A stretch of DNA of 30,160 nucleotides from CAYSRC01 sp964433495 (GTDB lineage Bacteria > Bacillota > Clostridia > Oscillospirales > Ruminococcaceae): NCBI GenBank assembly GCA_964433495.1, contig CAYSRC010000028.1, forward strand, positions 1 to 30,160, written 5' to 3'. The translations under genes and the position numbers were made by a program. Numbering within the stretch: the stretch's first letter is position 1; the number at the start of each line of letters is the position of its first letter. Positions 1 to 8,058 of the stretch are shown piece after piece. Below the pieces are notes generated by a model, which did not search any database, was not told where the DNA came from, and saw nothing but the letters and a program-made list of their open reading frames with translations.

Positions 1-624
1 ACCCTTTTGGGGCTGATAGAGCGTCTCGGCGGGCGATATAAGATCGGGGTCATCGAGGCCGACATCGACGGGGACATCGACGCCGTCAGGATAGCCGAGA
101 CCGCCGGCTGCCCGTCGGTACAGCTGTGCACCGGGGGCATGTGCCACGTCGACGCCGCGATGATGCGCGAGAGCCTCGAGGCGCTGGGCGGCTTCGAGCT
201 TGACCTCGTGTTTTTGGAAAACGTCGGCAACCTCGTGTGCCCCGCCGAGTTTGATGCGGGCGCGTCGCTCGACATGGCGATTCTCTCGCTGCCCGAGGGG
301 GACGACAAGCCGCTGAAATACCCGCTCGTGTTTCAAAAGAGCGGCATCGTGCTCATCAACAAGACGGACACGGCGGCGTACTTTGATTTTGATATCGAAC
401 GGTGCACGGAGCGGATCCTCGCGAGAAATCCCGCGGCGAGGGTCGTGCCCGTCTCGGCAAGGACGGGCGAGGGGCTCGACGCTGCGGCCGAGATGATCGC
501 GGGATTTGTCGAAGACAGCAGGAAGGAGTGGAGACAGTGCCCGAACAGAACAAAAAGATCATCAGCAAGTATCAGGGCGAGAGCAACCCCGACAAGAGGT
601 ACCTCAAGCTCGGCAAAAAGGTGA
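1..624 (+). CDS. hypB: HypB, hydrogenase nickel-incorporation GTPase (5' truncated)
   Basis: HypB is the GTPase that, with HypA, delivers nickel to metalloenzymes, classically the large subunit of [NiFe]-hydrogenase. The frame is open from base 1, so the start and the P-loop lie outside the window. Visible family marks are the metal-site motif GGMCHVDA, the hallmark ENVGNLVCPAEFD, the guanine-specificity motif NKTD and the G5-like VPVSARTGEGLD. The domain seems to end near EDSRKEWR. The remaining roughly 30 residues are basic and serine-rich and are read out of frame over the start of the next gene, giving an 88-base overlap if that gene starts at 537. The order hypB, flavoprotein, hypA argues for one transcript. 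The family call is secure. The nickel enzyme served is not in the window and may not be a hydrogenase. Confidence 0.93.
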   Translation, partial: TLLGLIERLGGRYKIGVIEADIDGDIDAVRIAETAGCPSVQLCTGGMCHVDAAMMRESLEALGGFELDLVFLENVGNLVCPAEFDAGASLDMAILSLPEGDDKPLKYPLVFQKSGIVLINKTDTAAYFDFDIERCTERILARNPAARVVPVSARTGEGLDAAAEMIAGFVEDSRKEWRQCPNRTKRSSASIRARATPTRGTSSSAKR

Positions 625-3410
625 CCGACGTCGTCGCCCACAAGATAGGGGGCGTCACCGCCGACGACCCCGAGTATTGGGGCCTTAAAGAGGTGCTGAC
701 GCCCGAGATGTGCGACATCGCGAACAGGATGAAGCTGCGCAGGTTCTACACCTTTGAGGAGCTGCTCAAGATGAACGGCAGCTACGAGGCGATCGAGCTG
801 CAAAAGCTGCTCGACGAGATGGCCTATATCGGGATCATCGAGTACGACTACGGCGACAACTACGACCACGACGGCGAGCTCAAGGACAGACCGCGCATCA
901 AGCGCTACCGCGTGCCCTTCTTTGTGCCCGGCTCGGCCGAGCTGTTCAACTCGTCGGTCGACCGCATCGCCAAAAACCCCGCCGTCGCGTCCTTCTTTGA
1001 ACGCATGACCTTTATCCCGCTCGCGGGCATCACGCAGATGGTTCCCCCGGGGGGCGACGGCATCGGGATGCACGTCATCCCGGTCGAAAAGGCCATCAAC
1101 AGCGAGAGCAAATCGGTCGACCTCGAGCACATCTCCTACTGGCTCAAAAAATATGAGGGACACATCTCGGCGGGCATCTGCTCCTGCCGCGCGTCGCGCG
1201 CGGTGCTGGGCGACGGGTGCACCGACGACGTCAACGACTGGTGCATCCAGCTCGGCGACATGGCCGACTACACCGTCGAGACAGGCCGCGCGCACTACAT
1301 AACCAAAGAGCGCGCGCTCGAGATCCTTGAGCTTGCCGAGAAGAACGGCTATGTCCACCAGATCACCAACATCGACGGCGAAAACAAGATCTTTGACATC
1401 TGCAACTGCAACGTCAAGATATGCAACGCGCTGCGCACCTCGCTGCTGTTCAACACCCCCTACCTCTCGCGCAGCTCGTTCACCGCGAGGGTCGAGCGGG
1501 ACAGCTGTGTCGCGTGCGGCAAGTGCGTCGAGAGCTGCCCCGCGGGCGCCGTCAAGCTCGGGCAAAAGCTGTGCCGCTCAGACGGCAGCAGGGTGGAGTA
1601 TCCGCACGCGCCGCTTCCCGACAACAACATCTGGGGCGAGTACGCGTGGGACGAGGACTATCGCGACACCGCGCGCATGTCCAACACCTATCCCGCGGGA
1701 AGCGCGCCCTGCAAGGCAGCCTGCCCCGCGCACGTGCCCGTCCAGGCCTATCTCAAGCTTGCGCACGAGGGCAAATATCAGGACGCGCTCGCAGTGATAA
1801 AGACCGAGAACCCGTTCCCCGCCGTGTGCGGCAGGGTGTGCAACAAGCGCTGTGAGGACGCCTGCACGAGAGGGCTTGTCGACAAGCCGGTCGCCATCGA
1901 CGACGTCAAAAAGTTTGTCGCCGACCTCGACCTCAAGGCCGACAGCCGCTATATGCCGCAAAAGGTCGTGCAGTCGGTGTACGGTAAATTCGACGAAAAG
2001 ATTGCGATCATCGGCGCGGGCCCTGCGGGCCTCACCGCGGCGTATTACCTCGCGCTCATGGGCTACGCCCCGACCGTGTTTGAGAAAAACCCGCTGCCCG
2101 GCGGGATGCTGACCTACGGCATACCGAGCTACAAGCTCGAAAAGGACGTCATCGCCGCCGAGATCGACATCATCAAACAGCTCGGCGTCGAGATAAAGTG
2201 CGGCGTCGAGGTCGGCAAAGACGTGACGATACAGCAGCTTAAGGACGAGGGCTACAAGGCGTTTTATGTCGCGATAGGCTGCCAGGGCGGCAGGCGTCCC
2301 GGCGTGCCGGGCGACACCGCCGAGGGCACCGACATCGCCGTCAACTATCTGCGCGCGTCGTTTGACAAAAAGGAGCGCTTTGAGGGCGACGTGATCGTGA
2401 TAGGCGGCGGCAACGTCGCGATCGACTGCGCGCGCAACGCCCACAGGCTGGGCGCGAAGAGCGTGAAGATGTACTGCCTTGAGACCCGCGAGGAGATGCC
2501 CGCGAGCAGGGGCGAGATCGAGGAGGCGCTCGAGGAGGGCATCGAGCTCAACACCGCCTGGGGCCCGAAGGAGGTCACGGTGGGGAAGGACGGGCGCGTC
2601 AGCGGGCTTGTGCTTAAAAAGTGCGTGCGCACCATCGACCCCGAGACGGGCGCATTTTCGCCCGAGTACGACGAGAGCGTGACGACCGAGGTGAAGGCCG
2701 ACAGGGTTGTCTTCGCCATCGGCCAGGCCATCGAGTGGGGCGGCCTGCTCGACGGCACGGGCGTGACCTATTGGCACGGCAACTATCCCGTCGCCGACAA
2801 GTTCACCTACGCCACCGAGGATCCCGACATCTTTGTCGGCGGCGACGTCTACACCGGCCCGCGCTTTGTCATCGATGCCATCGCGGCGGGGCACGAGGCC
2901 GCCGAGAGCCTGCACCGGCATGTGCGTCCCGACGCCTCGATGACCATCGGCAGGGACAGGCGCGTCTTCACCCCGCTCGACAAGGACGACATCACCTTCC
3001 CGTCCTACGACACGGCGGGCAGGCAGGAGGCAGGGCTTGACCCGTCGGTCGACAGGTGCTCGTTTAAGGACGCGCACCTGACCCTCAGCGAGGAGCAGGT
3101 CAAGATCGAGACCGGGCGCTGCCTCGGCTGCGGCGCGGCGTACGTCGACCCCAACAAGTGCATCGGCTGCGGCCTGTGCACCACAAGGTGCCGCTTTGAC
3201 GCCATCAAGCTTGTGCGCGACCGGCCCGAGTGTACCGACATGCGCGCGGGCGAGCAGAAGGTCGGCGGGCTTGCGGGCTATGCCGTGAAGCGCGCGTTCA
3301 AGATCCTCGGACACCTCGGCTCGGACGAGGCGAAAGAGCTTGCGAAAAAGCGCCGCGCGTTCAAGGCGAAGAGAAGGGCAAACGGCGCGGAGAGCGGCCG
3401 AAATGCATGA
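537..3410 (+). CDS. Multi-cluster Fe-S flavoprotein, GltD-like FAD/NAD(P)H oxidoreductase
   Basis: A 957-residue probably cytoplasmic oxidoreductase. I chose GTG 537 because AGGAAGGAG at 520-528 lies 8 bases upstream; GTG 528 is an in-frame alternative. Layout: an N-terminal region of about 310 residues I do not recognise, with cysteines at 215, 217, 289, 291 and 296; a 4Fe-4S ferredoxin motif with Cys 324, 327, 330 and 334; a GltD-type cysteine-rich domain from Cys 392 on; an FAD Rossmann motif GAGPAGL near 493; an NAD(P)H Rossmann motif GGGNVAID near 623; and a C-terminal ferredoxin region with Cys 862, 865, 875, 878, 881 and 885. The core matches the glutamate synthase small-subunit family, which moves electrons between NAD(P)H, FAD and Fe-S clusters. 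It sits between hypB and hypA and overlaps both, suggesting a link with a nickel enzyme. The substrate or partner is unknown. Confidence 0.9.
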   Translation: MPEQNKKIISKYQGESNPDKRYLKLGKKVTDVVAHKIGGVTADDPEYWGLKEVLTPEMCDIANRMKLRRFYTFEELLKMNGSYEAIELQKLLDEMAYIGIIEYDYGDNYDHDGELKDRPRIKRYRVPFFVPGSAELFNSSVDRIAKNPAVASFFERMTFIPLAGITQMVPPGGDGIGMHVIPVEKAINSESKSVDLEHISYWLKKYEGHISAGICSCRASRAVLGDGCTDDVNDWCIQLGDMADYTVETGRAHYITKERALEILELAEKNGYVHQITNIDGENKIFDICNCNVKICNALRTSLLFNTPYLSRSSFTARVERDSCVACGKCVESCPAGAVKLGQKLCRSDGSRVEYPHAPLPDNNIWGEYAWDEDYRDTARMSNTYPAGSAPCKAACPAHVPVQAYLKLAHEGKYQDALAVIKTENPFPAVCGRVCNKRCEDACTRGLVDKPVAIDDVKKFVADLDLKADSRYMPQKVVQSVYGKFDEKIAIIGAGPAGLTAAYYLALMGYAPTVFEKNPLPGGMLTYGIPSYKLEKDVIAAEIDIIKQLGVEIKCGVEVGKDVTIQQLKDEGYKAFYVAIGCQGGRRPGVPGDTAEGTDIAVNYLRASFDKKERFEGDVIVIGGGNVAIDCARNAHRLGAKSVKMYCLETREEMPASRGEIEEALEEGIELNTAWGPKEVTVGKDGRVSGLVLKKCVRTIDPETGAFSPEYDESVTTEVKADRVVFAIGQAIEWGGLLDGTGVTYWHGNYPVADKFTYATEDPDIFVGGDVYTGPRFVIDAIAAGHEAAESLHRHVRPDASMTIGRDRRVFTPLDKDDITFPSYDTAGRQEAGLDPSVDRCSFKDAHLTLSEEQVKIETGRCLGCGAAYVDPNKCIGCGLCTTRCRFDAIKLVRDRPECTDMRAGEQKVGGLAGYAVKRAFKILGHLGSDEAKELAKKRRAFKAKRRANGAESGRNA

Positions 3411-3747
3411 GCTTGGCATAGTCATGCACGTCGTCGACGAGGTCGAGGAGGCGGCAAGGGAAAACAAGGTTGAAAAGGTGCTCAAGCTCAGCCTTGAGAT
3501 CGGCGAGGTCTCGTCGGTGGTGCCCGAGCTCTTTGCCGACTGCTTTGAGTGGGCGAAAAAACGCACGCAGTACCTCAAGGAGGCCGAGCTCAACATGATT
3601 ATCATCGAGGGCCGCTCCTATTGCAGAGACTGCAAAACCACCTACCGCACGACCGAGTTCGCCAAAAAGTGCCCCAACTGCGGCAGCGAGGACACCTATC
3701 TCGTGACGGGGAACGAGGTCATCATCAAGGACCTCGAGGTGGTCTGA
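3403..3747 (+). CDS. hypA: HypA, nickel metallochaperone
   Basis: A 114-residue protein, the usual HypA length. HypA binds nickel through its N-terminal MHE and hands it, with HypB, to the target enzyme. Here the protein begins MHELGIVMHVV, which fixes the start at ATG 3403 although the frame is open further upstream. The zinc site is complete: CRDC followed by CPNCG near the middle of the C-terminal half. The start codon overlaps the stop of the upstream flavoprotein by 8 bases (ATGCATGA), indicating translational coupling. An intrinsic terminator follows about 55 bases after the stop, so hypA closes the operon. Confidence 0.95.
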   Translation: MHELGIVMHVVDEVEEAARENKVEKVLKLSLEIGEVSSVVPELFADCFEWAKKRTQYLKEAELNMIIIEGRSYCRDCKTTYRTTEFAKKCPNCGSEDTYLVTGNEVIIKDLEVV

Positions 3748-3803
3748 ACGGCAGGGCGAGACGGACGGCTCAAAATAAAACGCTTTGGGCGAAAAAAGAA
3801 AAG

Positions 3804-3827
3804 ACGGCGGGCATTTATGCCCGCCGT
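3804..3827. terminator. Bidirectional intrinsic terminator between hypA and the SleC-like gene
   Basis: Perfect 11-bp stem (3804-3814 with 3817-3827) followed by TTTT on the plus strand and preceded by an A-rich run that gives a U-tract on the minus strand. It lies between the 3' ends of two convergent genes, so it can serve both. Confidence 0.85.
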
Positions 3828-4022
3828 TTTCTGTCGACTGAGCGCCGCGTGCTCATGGGCTCCCCCGACCGTGCTTGTGAAAAAACCGCTGCCCGGCGGC
3901 ACGGCTTCCCCGCACATTGCAGCGTCGCTCATATGCCTCGGAAAACGCCCCGCCGTTCGGCCCGCCGGGTCTGCCCGAAGTTCGAAGTCCGAACGAGGGA
4001 TCGAACGTCGGAACGAAAACGG

Positions 4023-5792
4023 TCATTCGTAGAGCGTGAGGGTGTTGTAGACGGCCATTATTCTGTTCCAGGTCTGCGGGCCTGTGATGCCGTCGACGCT
4101 GAGGCCGAACAGCTGCTGGAATATCCGCACCGCCGCCGCCGTGCCGCTGCCGTAGATGCCGTCTATCGTGAGCTTCGGTATGGCGGTGACGTAGCCCGAA
4201 ATCACGTTGAGGGAGCGTTGGATGACCGAGACCGACGACCCCGTGGACCCCTCGCGCAGCAGGTATCCCGGGTACTGCGGGTCGGGATTTATCGCCTCCA
4301 TCGCGGCGTAATAGACGTTGTACAGCGCGCCCCAGGTGTCCCGGCCGATCACCCCGTCCGCTGTCAGCCCGCGCAGGCGCTGGAACGACACGACCGAGCT
4401 TTGGGTACCCGCGCCGAAGATGCCGTCCATCGCAATCGGATAGATCTCGGGGTAAAACTCCGACGCGATGTTGAGCATGAACTGCGCGAGGGTGACAAAG
4501 CTTCCCGACGAGCCGCGCCTGAGCACCGCGGTGGGGAGGGACGCGGGGATATCCACCGATGTGATGCCCTCGCTGCCCAGCTCGGCGAGCTTGGTCACGG
4601 CGGTGAAGATGTAGGATATCTTGTACCAGGTGGCCTTGCCCACCACGCCGTCGACGTTCAGCGCGAAGATCGACTGGAAGTACCGCACCGCGGCCTCGGT
4701 GCCCGAGCCGAAGATGCCGTCGGCCCTGCCGAGGTTGGGAATGAGGGGATAGTCCTGCCTTATGCGCAGCAGCTGGCGTTGGATGGTGGCGACATAGTTG
4801 CCCGTCGAGCCCCGCCGCAGCGCCGCACCGGGGTAGGACTGCGGCACGCCCGACACCACCGGCGCGACATAGAGCGAGACGGTGTTGCCGTAGTAGTACC
4901 GCAGCATCCCGAGCGCGTTGTACCCCTCGTTGGCGAGCGTCACCGTGCCCCACTGCTTGAGACCGGGGCAGGTGGCGGTGGTCCCGTTGCAATATTCGGC
5001 GTAGTAGGGCTCAAAAAAGTTGCCCTTGCGGATGTAGACGTCGAACATCTCGTCGACGATTTTGCTTATGTTGTCAAAGATGTTGCGCCCGTACACAAAG
5101 TATTGATCGTAGCTCGTCGAGTTGGTTATGTCGTAGGCATACCCGCGGCTTCGGTACCACTCGGTGAAAATCCTGTTGAGAACAAGGGATATCTGACAGT
5201 AGATGTTTGCCCTTATCGCCTCGTCGGGCCAGGTGGGATAGATCTCCGAGCAGCAGACATTTTTGATGTAGTCCTGAAACCGCACCGTCACGTTTTGGGC
5301 GTTTGCCGTGGGCCTGCCGAGGTGTACGGTGACATACTCGGGGATGACGACGGTGTCGAGGATTTCGGGCATCAGTCCCTCCTCGGGCACGTCGAGATTG
5401 GGCTCGTCGCGGTCGTTTATCGTTTGGCAGGGGATGTTGTACTCGATCCACCCCGTCGCGTCGTCGCCGCGAAGCACCGCCTCGGGGGCCATGTCGACGG
5501 GCAGCTGTGCTGTCTCGTCCGCAAAGATCTGCACCCCCGTGACACGGGTGGGGCGGTATCGCGGGGCAAGCACCTCGACGTCGACGGTCGAAAACACCTC
5601 GCCCGTATAGTCCGGCATCAGCGAGCCCGAGCGGTCGGGCGCGTCGACTTCAATTGTCTCGGTGAGACCCGACGCGTTTGTCAAAAGCTCCCGCACGCCG
5701 CCGTCGGGCAGATAGACCTTCACATACGCGTTGACGGTGGGCATCGCCTCCCTGCCCGAAAACACCCTCGCATAAAAATATCCCTTCGCCAT
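4023..5792 (-). CDS. SleC/SpoIID-like wall hydrolase with three peptidoglycan-binding domains
   Basis: A 589-residue protein starting at ATG 5792, with GGGAGGT about 7 bases upstream. Residues about 5-105 look like a beta-sandwich regulatory domain. Residues about 150-310 resemble the SpoIID/SleC lytic transglycosylase domain; Glu183 in CCSEIYPTWPDEA is in the position of the proposed catalytic Glu of SpoIID. Three peptidoglycan-binding_1 repeats follow at roughly 325-395, 423-493 and 511-583, each with a DGIxGxxT-type motif and a TW near the end. SleC of clostridia degrades spore cortex during germination and normally has one such repeat. No signal peptide is visible, which fits a protein made in the mother cell and packed into the spore. 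A sequence matching a mother-cell sigma -10 element lies just upstream. A vegetative wall hydrolase remains possible. Confidence 0.8.
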   Translation of the reverse strand: MAKGYFYARVFSGREAMPTVNAYVKVYLPDGGVRELLTNASGLTETIEVDAPDRSGSLMPDYTGEVFSTVDVEVLAPRYRPTRVTGVQIFADETAQLPVDMAPEAVLRGDDATGWIEYNIPCQTINDRDEPNLDVPEEGLMPEILDTVVIPEYVTVHLGRPTANAQNVTVRFQDYIKNVCCSEIYPTWPDEAIRANIYCQISLVLNRIFTEWYRSRGYAYDITNSTSYDQYFVYGRNIFDNISKIVDEMFDVYIRKGNFFEPYYAEYCNGTTATCPGLKQWGTVTLANEGYNALGMLRYYYGNTVSLYVAPVVSGVPQSYPGAALRRGSTGNYVATIQRQLLRIRQDYPLIPNLGRADGIFGSGTEAAVRYFQSIFALNVDGVVGKATWYKISYIFTAVTKLAELGSEGITSVDIPASLPTAVLRRGSSGSFVTLAQFMLNIASEFYPEIYPIAMDGIFGAGTQSSVVSFQRLRGLTADGVIGRDTWGALYNVYYAAMEAINPDPQYPGYLLREGSTGSSVSVIQRSLNVISGYVTAIPKLTIDGIYGSGTAAAVRIFQQLFGLSVDGITGPQTWNRIMAVYNTLTLYE

Positions 5793-5822
5793 GCTGTTAC
5801 CTCCCGTGATCGTTTCTTGCGC

Positions 5823-5830
5823 ATTGTATG
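5823..5830 (-). promoter_or_regulatory. CATACAAT -10-like element ahead of the SleC-like gene
   Basis: On the minus strand CATACAAT matches the -10 consensus I recall for sporulation sigma-E. It is placed to give a leader of about 25 bases before ATG 5792. I see no matching -35 for sigma-E, sigma-K or sigma-A at the right distance, so the assignment rests on the -10 and the gene's likely role. Confidence 0.35.
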
Positions 5831-6524
5831 CGGCCGCCGAGGCACGGGGCACAGGTTTTTGAAAAGAGCGGTCAAAGCGGCAAAAGAGGGGAGGACGGGA
5901 GAAAATCGGCGCCGAAAAAAGGCGGCGGCTTTTACACGACACGCGGCCTCGGGGAAGCATTCTGCCCGTTCGGTGGGGATGCTGTCATCGATTGCCGCGG
6001 CGCGCCCGCCTGCCGCACTGGTTTTGCGTGAATATCTTCCCCGTGCAAATTCGGAATAAACACCCCGACGCACGTGGGAGGCGTTGGATATTATCGCCGG
6101 ATGCCGCGGCTCTTCCCTTACCCGGCGGGGCCTCTGCGTGAATGCCCCGCCCGTCCGCGGGCCGGGGTTGTTTTAGGCGGATGCGGGCAGAGCTGTTGTT
6201 CGCCGTGAGGCCTCAATGCAACTGCCCTGCACGCCCGCGCGGGGCCGAACACCCGGGATCCCCGCACCCTCGCCCGAGGGGGATTGTGCCCGGGACAACA
6301 GGGCCCGCAGGCCGCCGTGCCCGATCCCCGCCGCGCCCCTTGTGCGGGGATGCTCAACAAAAAATGTGCGGGTTAAAGGTTTGTGAACATATTTTTTAAA
6401 ATTGTAAACGCGCGGTTAATAATTGCATAACATTTTGGAAGTATACTTTTATGTAAGAATCCATAATTCTCGGACGGCGCTTCAAAAGGCGGCTTTTGCG
6501 GGCGGCGCGGAGGGTTCGGCGACA
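5831..6524. other. Gene-poor spacer with an AT-rich block
   Basis: About 700 bases without a credible gene. Short open frames here have unlikely composition for proteins. Most of the spacer is very GC-rich and full of short inverted repeats. An AT-rich block at about 6381-6455, containing TATACT at 6442-6447, is the likeliest promoter area for the downstream ydcF-like operon, but I cannot assign a -35 at 16-18 bases. A short hairpin (CAAAAG/CTTTTG around a 4-base loop) lies near 6483-6498. Confidence 0.6.
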
Positions 6525-6566
6525 GGGCCGTCCCCCGCCTCGGGGCAGGGGCGGCCCGCGTTTTTT
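6525..6566 (+). terminator. Terminator-like hairpin in the leader of the ydcF-like gene
   Basis: GGGCCG (6525-6530) plus CCCC (6532-6535) pair with GGGG (6548-6551) and CGGCCC (6552-6557), a 10-bp GC stem with one bulged T and a 12-base loop, followed by GCG and TTTTTT (6561-6566). No plus-strand gene ends just upstream, and the start codon of the next gene is only 26 bases downstream, so it may work as an attenuator. Confidence 0.6.
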
Positions 6567-6591
6567 GCCGTCCTTTTTTCGGAGAGCACAG

Positions 6592-7341
6592 ATGCGGACG
6601 AGACGGGTCGGGCGCTTTGTTGCGCCGGTGTTTTTTGCCGCTGCGGCGGTGTGCGCTGCGCCCATGCTCGCGGGGTACGCGGCGGAGGGGATCTTTATCC
6701 CGCTGTATCTTGCGGTGTGCGGCCTTTGGGTTTTGAAGCCGGGGGCGCTCAAAAGCTTTTTTGGGGGGCGGCGCGTTTTGAATATCGTTATTTCGTCGCT
6801 GCTGTGCGCGGCGGGGGCGGTCATCCTGGTCATCGTGTGCCTTATGGCGGGTGCGTGCTGCAAAAGCGCGGGCGCGCGGCAGACCGTCATTGTGCTGGGC
6901 TGTCAGGTGAACGGGGATGAGCCGTCGCCCATGCTCAGGCGGCGGTGCGAGGCCGCCGCGGGGTATCTTTTGCAGCACGGCGACGCGGTGGCGATCGCGT
7001 CGGGCGGCAGGGGGGACGGCGACAACCTGTCGGAGGCCGCGGTGATAAAAAACACCCTCGTCGCGCTCGGGGTGCCGCCCGGGCGAATCGTTGAGGAGAG
7101 CCGCTCGACCGACACGCGGGAGAACATGCTGTACAGCGCCGAGTTGATTGAGAGCCTCGGGCTGTCGCGCGAGGCCGCGACGGTGACCGACGCCTTTCAC
7201 CAATACCGCGCGGGGGCGTTCGCGCGTGCGGCGGGCATCGATGCCGCGCCCGTCAACTGTGAAACGGGCTTTTTTTCGGCGCTCTGCTTTTGGTGCCGCG
7301 AGATTGTGGCGGTGCTTCACATGTGGATATTCGGGAGCTGA
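6592..7341 (+). CDS. YdcF/SanA-like membrane protein (DUF218 family)
   Basis: A 249-residue protein from ATG 6592, with GGAGAG a few bases upstream. The N-terminal 95 residues hold two or three hydrophobic segments. The rest is the DUF218 domain: it opens with VIVLGCQVNGDEPSPMLRRR, continues with an IASGGRGDGDNLSEA loop and STDTRENM, and ends with VTDAFHQYRAGAFARAAGI. Members such as SanA and YdcF are membrane-anchored and linked to envelope integrity, but their reaction is not firmly known. The stop lies 11 bases before the ATG of the ABC ATPase, so the three genes probably form an operon. An envelope role fits both this family and the FtsX-type neighbour. Confidence 0.85.
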   Translation: MRTRRVGRFVAPVFFAAAAVCAAPMLAGYAAEGIFIPLYLAVCGLWVLKPGALKSFFGGRRVLNIVISSLLCAAGAVILVIVCLMAGACCKSAGARQTVIVLGCQVNGDEPSPMLRRRCEAAAGYLLQHGDAVAIASGGRGDGDNLSEAAVIKNTLVALGVPPGRIVEESRSTDTRENMLYSAELIESLGLSREAATVTDAFHQYRAGAFARAAGIDAAPVNCETGFFSALCFWCREIVAVLHMWIFGS

Positions 7342-7352
7342 GGGAAGAGGAT

Positions 7353-8054
7353 ATGGAGTACATTGAGTTTAAGGACGTCTGCAAATACTACAAGATGGGC
7401 GAGAACACGATTGTCGCGGCGGATCATCTGAATTTTGAGATAAAAAAGGGGGAGTTCTGCGTCGTCGTCGGCCCGAGCGGCGCGGGGAAGACGACGCTGC
7501 TCAACATGCTCGGCGGTATGGACAGCTGCGACGAGGGGGAGATTTACCTCGACGGGCAGCTGATAAGCGGGTACAACAAACGGCAGCTGACCGACTACCG
7601 GCGGTACGACGTCGGCTTTGTGTTTCAGTTCTACAACCTTGTGCAAAACCTCACCGCGCTCGAGAACGTCGAGCTCGCGTCGGAGATCTGCCGCGAGCCG
7701 CTCGACCCCGCCGAGACGATCAGAGAGGTCGGCCTCGGCGAGCGCATGTTCAACTTCCCCGCGCAGCTCTCGGGCGGCGAGCAGCAGCGCGTCTCGATCG
7801 CGCGGGCGCTGGCCAAAAACCCCAAGATTGTGCTGTGCGACGAGCCGACGGGCGCGCTCGACTACAACACGGGCAAGGCGGTTTTGGCGCTGCTGCAAAG
7901 GACGAGCCACGAAAAGGGCAAGACGGTCATCGTCATAACCCACAACGGTGCGCTGACGGCGATGGCGGACAGGGTGATCAGGGTCAAAAACGGCAGGATC
8001 GACAGCTGCGAGACAAACGACCGCCCGACCCCCGTCGAACAAATCGAGTGGTGA
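7353..8054 (+). CDS. ABC transporter ATP-binding protein (MacB/LolD type)
   Basis: A 233-residue ATPase starting at ATG 7353 behind the purine-rich AGGGAAGAGG. All catalytic marks are present: Walker A GPSGAGKTT at about 40-48, a Q-loop in VGFVFQFYNL, signature LSGGEQQR at about 139-146, Walker B IVLCDEPTGALD at about 159-170 and the switch His at about 197 in ITHN. The sequence is typical of the family that powers FtsX-fold permeases rather than classical importers. The permease gene follows 4 bases after its stop, so the two make one transporter or mechanotransmission complex at the cytoplasmic membrane. Confidence 0.95.
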   Translation: MEYIEFKDVCKYYKMGENTIVAADHLNFEIKKGEFCVVVGPSGAGKTTLLNMLGGMDSCDEGEIYLDGQLISGYNKRQLTDYRRYDVGFVFQFYNLVQNLTALENVELASEICREPLDPAETIREVGLGERMFNFPAQLSGGEQQRVSIARALAKNPKIVLCDEPTGALDYNTGKAVLALLQRTSHEKGKTVIVITHNGALTAMADRVIRVKNGRIDSCETNDRPTPVEQIEW

Positions 8055-8058
8055 CGCG

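Noticed and set aside
333..3605. Long open frames on the minus strand opposite the flavoprotein
   Set aside because: Shadow frames caused by GC-rich codon usage; composition is unlike proteins and the plus-strand genes are certain.
6142..6399. 85-residue open frame in the spacer
   Set aside because: Pro/Arg/Gly-rich composition, no ribosome binding site and no family resemblance.
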